A stretch of 10,751 nt of DNA, from contig VSMX01000078.1 in NCBI GenBank assembly GCA_009773975.1, positions 1 to 10,751 on the forward strand. Reading direction: 5' to 3'. Made by a program: the position numbers and the translations under genes. Below the pieces are notes generated by a model. The model was not told the origin of the DNA and made no database searches. It saw only the letters and a list, made by a program, of their open reading frames with translations. Shown here in pieces: positions 1 to 7,015 of this stretch (positions are counted from its first letter, which is position 1; the number at the start of each line of letters is the position of its first letter). The DNA comes from Desulfovibrio sp. (GTDB taxonomy: Bacteria > Desulfobacterota > Desulfovibrionia > Desulfovibrionales > Desulfovibrionaceae).

Positions 1-37
1 ATACAATATTTATAATTTATTTAATTGGGGAGGTTTT

Positions 38-1537
38 ATGGACAGGCGCAAGTACATTTTGGCACTCGATCAGGGAACTACCAGCTCACGCGCTTTGGTT
101 TTTGACCATGATGGCAGCGTTAAATCCACGGCCCAACGGGAATTTCAACAAATTTTCCCAAAAGCTGGCTGGGTAGAACATGATCCTCACCAAATTTGGG
201 CATCACAGGCTTCCGTTATTGCTGAAGCTATATCTGCCATTGATATTAATGGTCTTGACCTTGCTGGCATAGGTATCACAAATCAGCGTGAAACTACAAT
301 TGTCTGGGACAAACGTACTGAAGAACCGATTTATAATGCTATTGTTTGGCAAGACAGAAGGACAAGCGAATATTGCGACCGTTTGCGTGAAGAAGGCAAG
401 GTTGACATGATTCGCGATAAAACAGGCCTTATTCTTGATGCTTACTTCAGTGCCACTAAAATTAAATGGATTTTGGATAATGTACAGGGTGCACGCAAAC
501 GTGCGGAAGAAGGCAATCTGTTATTTGGAACTGTCGATTCATGGTTGATTTGGCGTCTTACCCGTGGCGAAAAACATGTAACCGATGTTACCAATGCTTC
601 CCGGACCATGCTTTTCAATATCCATACGCTTGAATGGGATGATGAATTATTAAAACTGTTCGACATTCCAAAATCCATGATGCCCGAAGTAAAATCTTCA
701 AGTGAAATTTACGGCTATACTACCACTACACTTTTTGCACACAAAATACCAATTTGCGGTATGGCTGGGGATCAACAGGCAGCCCTTTTTGGCCAAATGT
801 GCATAGAACCCGGATCTGTAAAAAATACTTACGGAACAGGTTGCTTCCTTTTGATGAATAGCGGCGAAAAGCCCATCATGTCAGAAAATCAGCTATTAAC
901 AACAATTGCATGGAAAATTGGCGACAAGGTAACCTATGCCCTTGAAGGATCGGTCTTCGTAGCAGGCTCGGTTGTCCAATGGTTAAGGGATAATCTGAAA
1001 TGTATTTCAAGTTCTGAAGATGTAGAAGCTCTTGCTGCATCTGTTGCTGATACTGATGGCGTATATTTCGTCCCTGCCCTTACTGGCCTGGGTGCGCCCT
1101 ATTGGGATCAATATGCCAAAGGCTCCATTTCCGGTCTGACCCGCGGAAGCACCTTGGCGCATATAGCACGTGCCGCTCTGGAAGGCATTGCCTACCAAAC
1201 CTATGATATAGTCAAAGCAATGGAAAAGGATGCGGGCCTGCCGCTTGCCAATCTCAAGGTGGATGGCGGGGCGTCACGTAATAACCTCCTGATGCAATTC
1301 CAGAGTGATATCCTGGGATGTGAAGTGCTGAGACCGCGTATAACAGAAACTACCGCTCTTGGCGCGGCGTATCTGGCTGGCCTAGCTGTAGGTTATTGGG
1401 AAAGTATTGGCGAAATTCAATCACAATGGCAAGTGGAACGCGTATTTACACCTATGGGCGATACGGCAAAAGTTGCCAAGCAACTTGAAGGCTGGCACAA
1501 GGCCGTTGAAGCTGTTATGTGTCAATATCCCAAATAG
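38..1537 (+). CDS. glpK: Glycerol kinase
   Basis: GlpK is a cytoplasmic FGGY-family kinase that phosphorylates glycerol with ATP to sn-glycerol 3-phosphate, trapping glycerol that enters through the facilitator. The 499 residues match the usual length of about 500. The N-terminal phosphate-binding motif DQGTTSSR lies at residues 11-18. Glycerol-contacting residues appear in TNQRET (R84, E85), IVWQDRRT (W104) and DAYFSATK (Y136). The catalytic Asp is D245 in AGDQQAALFGQ, followed by the ATP-site motif YGTGCFLL (265-272). The second FGGY signature, GLGAPYWD, comes later, and DGGASRNNLLMQ is also intact. The start is secure: GGGGAGG sits 5 nt before the ATG. glpF follows after 52 bp on the same strand, so the two genes probably form an operon. 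Only 37 bases precede the gene, so no promoter or GlpR operator can be judged. Assignment is near certain. Confidence 0.98.
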   Translation: MDRRKYILALDQGTTSSRALVFDHDGSVKSTAQREFQQIFPKAGWVEHDPHQIWASQASVIAEAISAIDINGLDLAGIGITNQRETTIVWDKRTEEPIYNAIVWQDRRTSEYCDRLREEGKVDMIRDKTGLILDAYFSATKIKWILDNVQGARKRAEEGNLLFGTVDSWLIWRLTRGEKHVTDVTNASRTMLFNIHTLEWDDELLKLFDIPKSMMPEVKSSSEIYGYTTTTLFAHKIPICGMAGDQQAALFGQMCIEPGSVKNTYGTGCFLLMNSGEKPIMSENQLLTTIAWKIGDKVTYALEGSVFVAGSVVQWLRDNLKCISSSEDVEALAASVADTDGVYFVPALTGLGAPYWDQYAKGSISGLTRGSTLAHIARAALEGIAYQTYDIVKAMEKDAGLPLANLKVDGGASRNNLLMQFQSDILGCEVLRPRITETTALGAAYLAGLAVGYWESIGEIQSQWQVERVFTPMGDTAKVAKQLEGWHKAVEAVMCQYPK

Positions 1538-1589
1538 ATATTTATAACGGACAATAATTTATAAAATATCAACGCGGAGTATTGAATAA

Positions 1590-2483
1590 ATGCGCCAATT
1601 CACATTTATTATTTTGTTTATGTTTGTTTCAAGCCTGTTGTTGGCATCTCCTTTATTGGCCGCTGATTCATCTTCAATCCAAGCTCAAGTATCTCAACAA
1701 GCTCCAGTTGCGCCTGATATTGACAAGGTTGTAGAAAAAAAAGAAGTTTCACTTTTTGTAAAGTGCGTTTTTGAAGCTGTGGGAACTTTTATACTTATTC
1801 TCCTCGGTTGCGGTGTGGTGGCCTGTGTGCTTCTTGAAAAATCAAAAGGGGCTGGAGGAGGCTGGATTACCATTACCCTTGCCTGGGGGCTTGCGGTAAT
1901 GTGTGGTGTTCTTGTTGCGGGGCCATACAGCGGCGCGCATCTTAATCCAGCATTGAGTGTCGGTTTGGCTGTTGCAGGCAAGTTCCCCTGGGCATTTGTG
2001 GTTCCTTATATAATTGCCCAAATGATTGGGGGTATCCTGGGTGGCGTTGCTGTCTATGTATTTTACAAAGATCATTTTGATGTCACGGAGGACAAGGGTA
2101 TCAAACTTGGAGTATTTTGTACGTCTCCGGCAATTCGTAATTATCGCAGAAACCTTGTCTGTGAAGTATTAGGTACATTTGTCCTTGTTCTTGTCATCCT
2201 GTTCATGAGTGAAAGTGGAAATACACCCGAGGTTGGACTTGGATCAATTGGGGCAATCCCGGTTGCATTTCTAATCGTTGTTATTGGTATGTCACTGGGT
2301 GGCACAACCGGTTATGCAATTAATCCTGCCCGAGACCTTGGCCCAAGAATAGCGCATGCAATTTGTCCTATAAAGGATAAGGGGTCAAATGACTGGGAAT
2401 ATAGCTGGGTACCAATTATCGGGCCTATGCTTGGTGCTATAACTGCGGCAATCGTTTATTGGATTATCATTGGAATAATGTAA
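1590..2483 (+). CDS. glpF: Glycerol facilitator (aquaglyceroporin, MIP family) with signal-peptide-like extension
   Basis: This is an inner-membrane channel for glycerol and other small polyols. It has both half-helix motifs, NPA at 119-121 (SGAHLNPAL) and NPAR at 245-248. The motif NPARD, with Asp after Arg, is typical of glycerol facilitators. Aligning by eye to E. coli GlpF, the aromatic/arginine filter is W99, G233, Y242 and R248, so Tyr replaces the E. coli Phe200. Six hydrophobic segments are visible from residue 54 on. Most bacterial homologues begin near that point. Here about 53 residues precede it: a basic start, a hydrophobic stretch at 5-24 and a polar Ser/Gln-rich linker, which looks like a signal peptide or an extra membrane anchor. 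GGAG lies 10 nt before the ATG. Its position 52 bp after glpK supports coupled glycerol uptake and phosphorylation. Confidence 0.93.
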   Translation: MRQFTFIILFMFVSSLLLASPLLAADSSSIQAQVSQQAPVAPDIDKVVEKKEVSLFVKCVFEAVGTFILILLGCGVVACVLLEKSKGAGGGWITITLAWGLAVMCGVLVAGPYSGAHLNPALSVGLAVAGKFPWAFVVPYIIAQMIGGILGGVAVYVFYKDHFDVTEDKGIKLGVFCTSPAIRNYRRNLVCEVLGTFVLVLVILFMSESGNTPEVGLGSIGAIPVAFLIVVIGMSLGGTTGYAINPARDLGPRIAHAICPIKDKGSNDWEYSWVPIIGPMLGAITAAIVYWIIIGIM

Positions 2484-2494
2484 TTTATTCCTGT

Positions 2495-2557
2495 ACGCCT
2501 AAAGTCATAAAAGAGATTCGAAATCTCAAAAATATATGCTATAAAATTTTTAGGCGT
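2495..2557. repeat. Nested inverted repeat downstream of glpF
   Basis: A perfect 9-bp inverted repeat, ACGCCTAAA (2495-2503) with TTTAGGCGT (2549-2557), encloses a perfect 6-bp hairpin, GAGATT-cga-AATCTC (2513-2527). It begins 11 nt after the glpF stop. No T-run follows the outer arm, so it is not a classical intrinsic terminator. It may be a 3' end-stabilising structure of the glp mRNA or the remnant of a small element. The pairing is seen directly; the function is a guess. Confidence 0.5.
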
Positions 2558-2698
2558 CTCTAGCTATTTATTTGCCAAAGCCGCACAAACTATGTTTGGT
2601 CAACATTGCCAAGTCAGCCTCCTGGATTAAATTAGCTGGATAATTGTTTTTGGCTGATTTGCCCATGATTTGATAAACTTATTTCCTGTTTTTTTCCA

Positions 2699-2728
2699 GG
2701 CCAGCATCTTATAAGGTGCTGGCCTTTT
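2699..2728 (+). terminator. Candidate intrinsic terminator
   Basis: GGCCAGCATC and GGTGCTGGCC can form a long GC-rich stem with one G-T wobble and an AT loop, followed by TTTT. The orientation suits transcripts coming from glpKF. It lies 215 nt after glpF and the T-run is short, so it could instead belong to the adjacent IS256-family remnant. Confidence 0.5.
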
Positions 2729-2750
2729 GGTGTGCGCCGGACGTTGCGCG

Positions 2751-3148
2751 TTTCAAGGTGGTGCAAATCAACTCCACCTGGAAGAGACCTTGAATAGACT
2801 GTTGGAGGCTGAAGCCCATGAACTATGCAATGCGCGAAAATATGAGAGAAATGCTGGTCGCGCACAAGCACGCGTGCCGGCCACTATACGCGCAATTTGC
2901 ATACGACATCAAGGCATGTCAAGCTCAATGTTCCCAAATTACGGAATACTCCGTTTGAAACGGCAATAATAAAAAGATACCGCAGGCGAGAGATATCCGT
3001 GGACGAATCTCTCGCCCAGATGCATCTGGCTGGAGTTTCAGTACGCCGCGTGGAAGACATAACCGAAGCATTTTTGGGGTTGCCACGTCAGTCCATCAAC
3101 CATAAGCGACCTGAAGCAAAAGATTTATTCCTTCATTCCTTTATATAG
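2751..3148 (+). pseudogene. IS256-family (Mutator-type) transposase remnant, frameshifted and truncated
   Basis: Two reading frames together resemble the N-terminal region of an IS256-family transposase. Frame one (from about 2751) gives LEETLNRLLEAEAHEL and RKYERN. Frame two (from about 2873) gives RAGHYTRNLHTTS, then VPKLRNTPFETAII, RYRRREISVDESL, and AGVSVRRVEDITEA, the conserved block of this family. The switch near 2860-2875 fits a one-base deletion. The resemblance fades after residue sequence ITEAFLG and the frame stops at 3146-3148, so the catalytic DDE core is absent. This is a dead fragment. It ends against the 3' end of the convergent small cysteine-rich gene with no visible right inverted repeat. 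Family assignment is from recalled motifs. Confidence 0.8.
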
Positions 3149-3356
3149 CATTGCCACAGTCCGGGCATGGGCTGCTGTTGCCGCAAAATGGACAGCTTTG
3201 GGGGATAATCCTGCCTGTGCCGTGGCAACGTTGGCATATGGATTCTTTATCCCAACCTTTGCCCATACAATCCGGGCAAATGAGGTTACGCTGACCTCCC
3301 CAGCAAGCGCCGCAGGAAATTCTTCCGGTCCCCAAGCATTTTTTACAGCAATCCAC
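3141..3356 (-). CDS. Small CxxC-rich zinc-ribbon-like protein (DnaJ central-domain type repeats)
   Basis: This 71-residue protein has 13 cysteines: C3, C4, C7, C15, C18, C27, C30, C41, C44, C55, C58, C64 and C67. Several are in CxxCxGxG-type repeats like the zinc-binding centre of DnaJ (CKKCLGTG, CPDCMGKG, CQRCHGTG), followed by two plain CxxCG knuckles (CPFCG, CPDCG). It has no J domain and no signal peptide. It probably binds two or three zinc ions. Function is not recognised; a chaperone-like or assembly role is only an inference from the motif. The start chosen is GTG at 3356, because AGGAGGG lies 6 nt upstream. The frame stays open to a TTG at 3473, but that stretch overlaps the lipoprotein gene and has no cysteine motif. 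It is last in the cysE unit, 28 nt after the lipoprotein stop. Confidence 0.75.
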   Translation of the reverse strand: MDCCKKCLGTGRISCGACWGGQRNLICPDCMGKGWDKESICQRCHGTGRIIPQSCPFCGNSSPCPDCGNAI

Positions 3357-3384
3357 TTCTTTCCCTCCTGTTTTAAAACTGTTG

Positions 3385-3519
3385 TTACCTGCTGCCAACA
3401 CCAAAACCCATGTCAATTTGACCTCTGGGCCTGAGCTCAATATTTTTGCAAGCGCATCCCGAAAGACCTGCAATCAAACAAATACACAATAACAGTAATA
3501 GAATCCTCCTTATAAACAT
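3385..3519 (-). CDS. Small putative lipoprotein, 44 residues
   Basis: This short gene encodes a basic start (MFIRR), a Leu/Ile-rich core and the lipobox LSGC with Cys22 as the predicted lipidated residue. A mature tail of only 23 residues follows, ending RPRGQIDMGFGVGSR. This is a complete type II signal peptide, so the product should be membrane-anchored. The start is ATG 3519 with GGAG 8 nt upstream. A stronger AGGAGG lies inside the coding region at 3510-3505 and could serve a later CTG or TTG, which would lose the basic N-region. It begins 18 nt after the serine acetyltransferase stop and ends 28 nt before the CxxC-rich gene, typical operon spacing. The Gly-rich tail seems familiar from small Desulfovibrio lipoproteins, but I cannot name a function. 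Confidence 0.68.
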   Translation of the reverse strand: MFIRRILLLLLCICLIAGLSGCACKNIELRPRGQIDMGFGVGSR

Positions 3520-3537
3520 TACAAAAACTCCATTCAT

Positions 3538-4443
3538 TCACTTCTGTGAAATCCGCGCTCCTGCGGGCACATCTTCTGTAAGCCAGACATTTCCCCCAAT
3601 CACCGCGCCTTTACCTATTGTAACACGGCCAAGTATCGTAGTCCCTGCATAGACAGTTACATTATCTTCAAGAACAGGATGTCTGTCGATACCCTTTGTC
3701 AGGCTGCCGTCCGTGTTTTTTGGAAAAGATAGAGCTCCCAGGGTCACTCCCTGGTAAAGTCTGCATTTATGCCCAATTATGCAAGTTTCGCCAATCACAA
3801 CGCCAGTACCATGATCAATGAAAAACTCTTTCCCTATGGATGCTCCAGGGTGAATATCGATTCCGGTTTGTGAATGAGCCATTTCCGAAATTATTCTGGG
3901 AATCATCGGGGCATCAAGCTCATAAAGCGCATGAGCTATCCTGTGATAAAGAATTGCTATAATAGAGGGGTAACAAAAGATTGTTTCCCCCACGCTCCTT
4001 GCTGCCGGATCGCCTTCATAGGCAGCTTTGGCATCCAGGGCTAACAGATGCCTGATGTCCGGTAGCTTTTTCATGAAGTCCAACGCCTTGTTATTGCCTT
4101 CCACTTCGCAATTCATGCAAGGCAGACCCTCACCTGCGCAACCAAAACCAAGCCCAGCCACTAGTTGCTGGCGAAGCAGCGGGGAAATGCTGTCCAGCTT
4201 GGCTGCAAGATGATAGCGCATGGAATCAATATTTGTTGTAGGTTTTCCAAAATATCCAGGGAAGATGGCCGCCTTGAGTCTTTGCATTATTTCTGCAAGA
4301 GCATCCACTGAAAGACTGGCAGTATTTGGAGGTATATTCCGCCAAACAGTATTCAGGGAGTCTGGCATGCAAAGGGCATTTGTTATTTCATCAAGAAGTC
4401 CGTTTTGTTCAATATTTTGGCCTGGAGATATTTTTTTGAACAT
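3538..4443 (-). CDS. cysE: Serine O-acetyltransferase
   Basis: This cytoplasmic enzyme makes O-acetyl-L-serine from L-serine and acetyl-CoA, the first step of cysteine synthesis. The helical N-terminal region (about 1-190) is longer than in E. coli CysE and contains CMNCEVEG (109-116). The hexapeptide-repeat left-handed beta-helix runs from about 194. The catalytic dyad is D196 in GIDIHPG and H211 in DHGTGVVIGET, spaced 15 residues apart as D143 and H158 are in E. coli. The acetyl-CoA loop region GALSFPK follows. The protein ends ISQK soon after the last coil, without the C-terminal Ile that docks into cysteine synthase in E. coli. At 301 residues it fits the longer EpsC-like subgroup. AGGA lies 8 nt before the ATG. 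It heads a tight unit with the lipoprotein and CxxC-rich genes. Confidence 0.93.
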   Translation of the reverse strand: MFKKISPGQNIEQNGLLDEITNALCMPDSLNTVWRNIPPNTASLSVDALAEIMQRLKAAIFPGYFGKPTTNIDSMRYHLAAKLDSISPLLRQQLVAGLGFGCAGEGLPCMNCEVEGNNKALDFMKKLPDIRHLLALDAKAAYEGDPAARSVGETIFCYPSIIAILYHRIAHALYELDAPMIPRIISEMAHSQTGIDIHPGASIGKEFFIDHGTGVVIGETCIIGHKCRLYQGVTLGALSFPKNTDGSLTKGIDRHPVLEDNVTVYAGTTILGRVTIGKGAVIGGNVWLTEDVPAGARISQK

Positions 4444-4549
4444 TGTTATTTTCCTGAAATATAACTCATGGAGAAAGAAAAGATTTTTTTGCCAGTAAAA
4501 ATTCGCTGAAAATTTATCTCATTATGGACATGGAATGATGTGTACGGGA

Positions 4550-4698
4550 TTAATACTACAGTTGCGATTTTTTAATTTTGATCTTTTTGACCCCACTATT
4601 GACTATTAAGCCTGCTTTCAGCCAAAAAAATCATGGTTCAACCGGGCAATTATCTGTCAAAAATCAACCCATTTTTCAATTTGCAACTGTAGTATTAA
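4550..4698. mobile_element. MITE-like element, probably an internally deleted IS
   Basis: TTAATACTACAGTTGC (4550-4565) and its exact reverse complement (4683-4698) bound a 149-bp stretch. The outer TTAA on both sides may be a 4-bp target duplication, leaving 12-bp terminal repeats; because TTAA is palindromic the two readings cannot be separated. Subterminal similarity continues imperfectly (TTGATcTTTTTGAC on one side, TTGATTTTTGAC inverted on the other). On the minus strand a frame from 4630 down to a TAG at 4558-4556, inside the repeat, reads LKAGLIVNSGVKKIKIKKSQL split over these bases, which looks like a transposase C-terminus. There is no room for a transposase, so it would need one acting in trans. 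The source IS family is not identified. It lies between cysE and groES. Confidence 0.6.
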
Positions 4699-4788
4699 GC
4701 ATTGTTTTCATAAAAATGTCAAAAATAATTTATCATGCACTGGAAGACCAAATAGTTCAATTAATCAGAATTTCCAACCATAGATTTT

Positions 4789-4818
4789 TTGAAAAGGCAA
4801 CAAATTTCAAGGTAAAAT
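4789..4818 (+). promoter_or_regulatory. Candidate sigma-70 promoter for groESL
   Basis: TTGAAA (4789-4794) and TAAAAT (4813-4818) are separated by 18 nt, in an AT-rich tract 164 nt before groES. No convincing heat-shock sigma-32 pattern (CTTGAA with CCCCAT) and no CIRCE operator (TTAGCACTC/GAGTGCTAA) were found between 4444 and 4981. AT-rich DNA gives chance matches, so this is tentative. Confidence 0.35.
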
Positions 4819-4868
4819 TAAAAAACAATAAATTCCCCCCTTTTCAAAACCAAACAAGGACTTATCTC

Positions 4869-4937
4869 TTGCCCGTCAGGGGGCAATACCCTCTTGCGGC
4901 CAATACGCGCACACACGGCGCGTCCATTCAGGGCCGC
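4869..4937 (+). promoter_or_regulatory. Structured GC-rich leader upstream of groES
   Basis: Three perfect pairings fall within 69 nt of otherwise AT-rich DNA. TTGCCC (4869-4874) pairs with GGGCAA just downstream (ending near 4886). Then GCGGCC (4896-4901) pairs with GGCCGC (4932-4937), enclosing ACGCGC (4905-4910) paired with GCGCGT (4918-4923) around a 7-nt loop. The nested stem ends 44 nt before the groES ATG, so it would lie in the mRNA leader if the upstream promoter is right. A role in stability, temperature response or protein binding is an inference; no known riboswitch or ROSE-type thermometer was recognised. Confidence 0.45.
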
Positions 4938-4981
4938 CGTTTTAGCCATTGGGCTTTTAATAATTTTCTGGAGGAAAAGAC

Positions 4982-5269
4982 ATGAAACTCAAACCACTTA
5001 ACGATCGTGTTCTTGTAAAACGTCTGGAATCCGAAGAAAAAACTGCCGGTGGTCTTTATATCCCCGATACAGCCAAGGAAAAACCATCTAAGGGCCAGAT
5101 TGTTGCCGTTGGTCCTGGCAAATTTGACGAACAAGGCAAACGCATCCCCATGACCGTACAGCCTGGCAATGAAGTGCTTTTCAACAAGTATGCCGGTACA
5201 GAAGTAAAACTGGACAATGTTGACCATCTCGTCATGCGTGAAGAAGATATCCTTGCCATTATCGAGTAG
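4982..5269 (+). CDS. groES: Co-chaperonin GroES
   Basis: GroES is the heptameric lid that closes the GroEL folding chamber in the cytoplasm. The 95 residues are standard. The opening KPLNDRVLVKR (4-14) is typical. The mobile loop that contacts GroEL runs about 17-32 and holds GGLYIPD, where LYI takes the place of the E. coli IVL contact tripeptide. The KGQIVAVGPG strand (37-46) and the C-terminal EEDILAIIE (87-95) are intact. The start is fixed by GGAGG shortly before the ATG. groEL follows after 67 bp on the same strand. No stop, shift or unusual residue is seen. Confidence 0.98.
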   Translation: MKLKPLNDRVLVKRLESEEKTAGGLYIPDTAKEKPSKGQIVAVGPGKFDEQGKRIPMTVQPGNEVLFNKYAGTEVKLDNVDHLVMREEDILAIIE

Positions 5270-5336
5270 CGAATTCCAATAAATCAATTTCCGAATTAAT
5301 ATATTTTTTTTCCTTTATTTAAGGAGGATATTTTAA

Positions 5337-6980
5337 ATGTCTGCCAAAGAAATTCTCTTCGATGTCAAAGCTCGTGAAAAACTTGCCCGCGGCGTGGACA
5401 AGCTTGCCAATGCCGTGAAAGTTACCCTTGGCCCCAAAGGTCGTAATGTCGTTCTTGAAAAATCGTATGGCGCGCCTGTTATCACCAAGGACGGCGTGAC
5501 CGTTGCCAAGGAAATCGAGCTTGACGACAAGTTTGAGAATATGGGTGCGCAGCTGGTTAAAGAAGTTGCTTCAAAAACATCTGATGCTGCCGGCGACGGC
5601 ACCACCACTGCCACCATTCTGGCACAATCCATCTATCATGAAGGCAGCAAGCTTGTTGCCGCGGGCCGCAATCCAATGGCCATCAAGCGTGGCATCGACA
5701 AGGCTGTGGAATCCATTATTGCAGAACTTGCAAACCTTGCCAAACCCACCCGCGATCAAAAAGAAATTGCCCAGATCGGCACAATTTCCGCCAACTCCGA
5801 TGCAACGATTGGCAATATCATTGCCGAGGCCATGAGCAAGGTTGGCAAGGAAGGCGTTATTACCGTTGAAGAAGCCAAGGGTCTTGAGACCACCATGGAT
5901 GTGGTGGAAGGCATGCGTTTTGACCGTGGCTATCTTTCTCCTTATTTTGTTACCAATGCGGAAAAGATGATCTGCGAGATGGATAATCCGTATATCCTTC
6001 TCACAGAAAAGAAAATTTCCAGCATGAAAGATATGTTGCCTGTTCTCGAGCAGGTTGCCAAAATCAATCGCCCCCTGGTTATTATTGCCGAAGATGTGGA
6101 AGGCGAAGCCCTTGCGACCCTGGTTGTCAACAAGTTGCGTGGCACCTTGCAGGTTGTTGCTGTAAAGGCGCCCGGTTTTGGCGATCGCAGGAAAGCCATG
6201 CTTCAGGATATTGCTGTTCTGACTGGCGGCCAGGTTGCTTCCGACGATACTGGCACAAAGCTTGAAAACCTTACTCTTGATGACCTTGGCACAGCGAAGC
6301 GCGTTGTTGTTGACAAAGATAATACAACCATAGTCGATGGTGCCGGTAATTCTGATGCTATTAAGGCCCGCGTCAAACAAATTCGTGCCCAGATTGAAGA
6401 AAGCACCTCCGATTATGATCGCGAGAAACTGCAGGAACGCCTTGCCAAACTTGTTGGCGGTGTGGCTGTCATCAAAGTTGGCGCTGCCACAGAAGTGGAA
6501 ATGAAAGAAAAGAAAGATCGCGTTGAAGACGCCCTCAACGCCACCCGCGCTGCTGTTGAGGAAGGTATTGTTCCTGGCGGCGGCACCGCGTTTATCCGTG
6601 TCTCCAGGGTTCTTGACGACATCAAATATGCCGATGATGATGAATTGGCCGGTATTGACATAGTGCGCCGCGCCATCACCGAGCCTCTGCGCCAGATTGC
6701 TCATAACGCCGGTTTTGAAGGCGCCATTGTTTGCGAAAAGGTTCGCGAAGGCAAGGATGGCTTTGGTTTTAATGCTGCCACGGGTGAATATGAAGATCTT
6801 ATCAAGGTCGGTGTAATCGACCCGAAGAAGGTCACGCGTACAGCATTGCAAAATGCCGCTTCCATCGCTTCTCTGCTTCTGACCACAGAAGCAGCTGTTG
6901 CTGAAAAGCCCGAACCCAAGAAGGACGCCCCCATGGCTCCTGGTATGGGCGGAATGGGTGGAATGGACGGAATGTATTAA
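5337..6980 (+). CDS. groEL: Chaperonin GroEL (60 kDa)
   Basis: GroEL forms the double-ring ATP-driven folding chamber that works with GroES. The 547 residues match the family. ATP-site elements are intact: LGPKGRNV (31-38), D52, the AGDGTTTAT loop with D87, and the catalytic D398 in RVEDALNATRAAVEEG, followed by PGGGTA. The chain ends with the Gly/Met-rich flexible tail GMGGMGGMDGMY. A strong AGGAGG precedes the ATG, and the 67-bp gap from groES has no terminator, so the two are one transcript ending at the hairpin near 7016. The sequence is much like recalled Desulfovibrio GroEL, for example in the blocks around YLSPYFVTN and KPTRDQKEIAQ, and it is the best taxonomic clue in the window. It is the only chaperonin pair seen here. 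Confidence 0.98.
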   Translation: MSAKEILFDVKAREKLARGVDKLANAVKVTLGPKGRNVVLEKSYGAPVITKDGVTVAKEIELDDKFENMGAQLVKEVASKTSDAAGDGTTTATILAQSIYHEGSKLVAAGRNPMAIKRGIDKAVESIIAELANLAKPTRDQKEIAQIGTISANSDATIGNIIAEAMSKVGKEGVITVEEAKGLETTMDVVEGMRFDRGYLSPYFVTNAEKMICEMDNPYILLTEKKISSMKDMLPVLEQVAKINRPLVIIAEDVEGEALATLVVNKLRGTLQVVAVKAPGFGDRRKAMLQDIAVLTGGQVASDDTGTKLENLTLDDLGTAKRVVVDKDNTTIVDGAGNSDAIKARVKQIRAQIEESTSDYDREKLQERLAKLVGGVAVIKVGAATEVEMKEKKDRVEDALNATRAAVEEGIVPGGGTAFIRVSRVLDDIKYADDDELAGIDIVRRAITEPLRQIAHNAGFEGAIVCEKVREGKDGFGFNAATGEYEDLIKVGVIDPKKVTRTALQNAASIASLLLTTEAAVAEKPEPKKDAPMAPGMGGMGGMDGMY

Positions 6981-7015
6981 TATATTTTCAGGCTTCTGAC
7001 AGCTTGGCAATTTCG

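Noticed and set aside
2632..2871. A 79-codon minus-strand frame
   Set aside because: It crosses the terminator hairpin and the transposase relic and has no family features or ribosome site.
3357..3473. N-terminal extension of the CxxC-rich protein from TTG 3473
   Set aside because: The better start is GTG 3356 with AGGAGGG. The extension overlaps the lipoprotein gene in another frame and has no family features.
4944..4959. AGCC-ATTG-GGCT followed by TTTT before groES as an attenuator
   Set aside because: A 4-bp stem is too weak to support on its own, although it lies next to the stronger nested hairpin.
4578..4985. A 135-codon plus-strand frame across the groES upstream region
   Set aside because: It covers the MITE, the promoter and the hairpin leader and runs into groES, with no ribosome site and no protein-like pattern.
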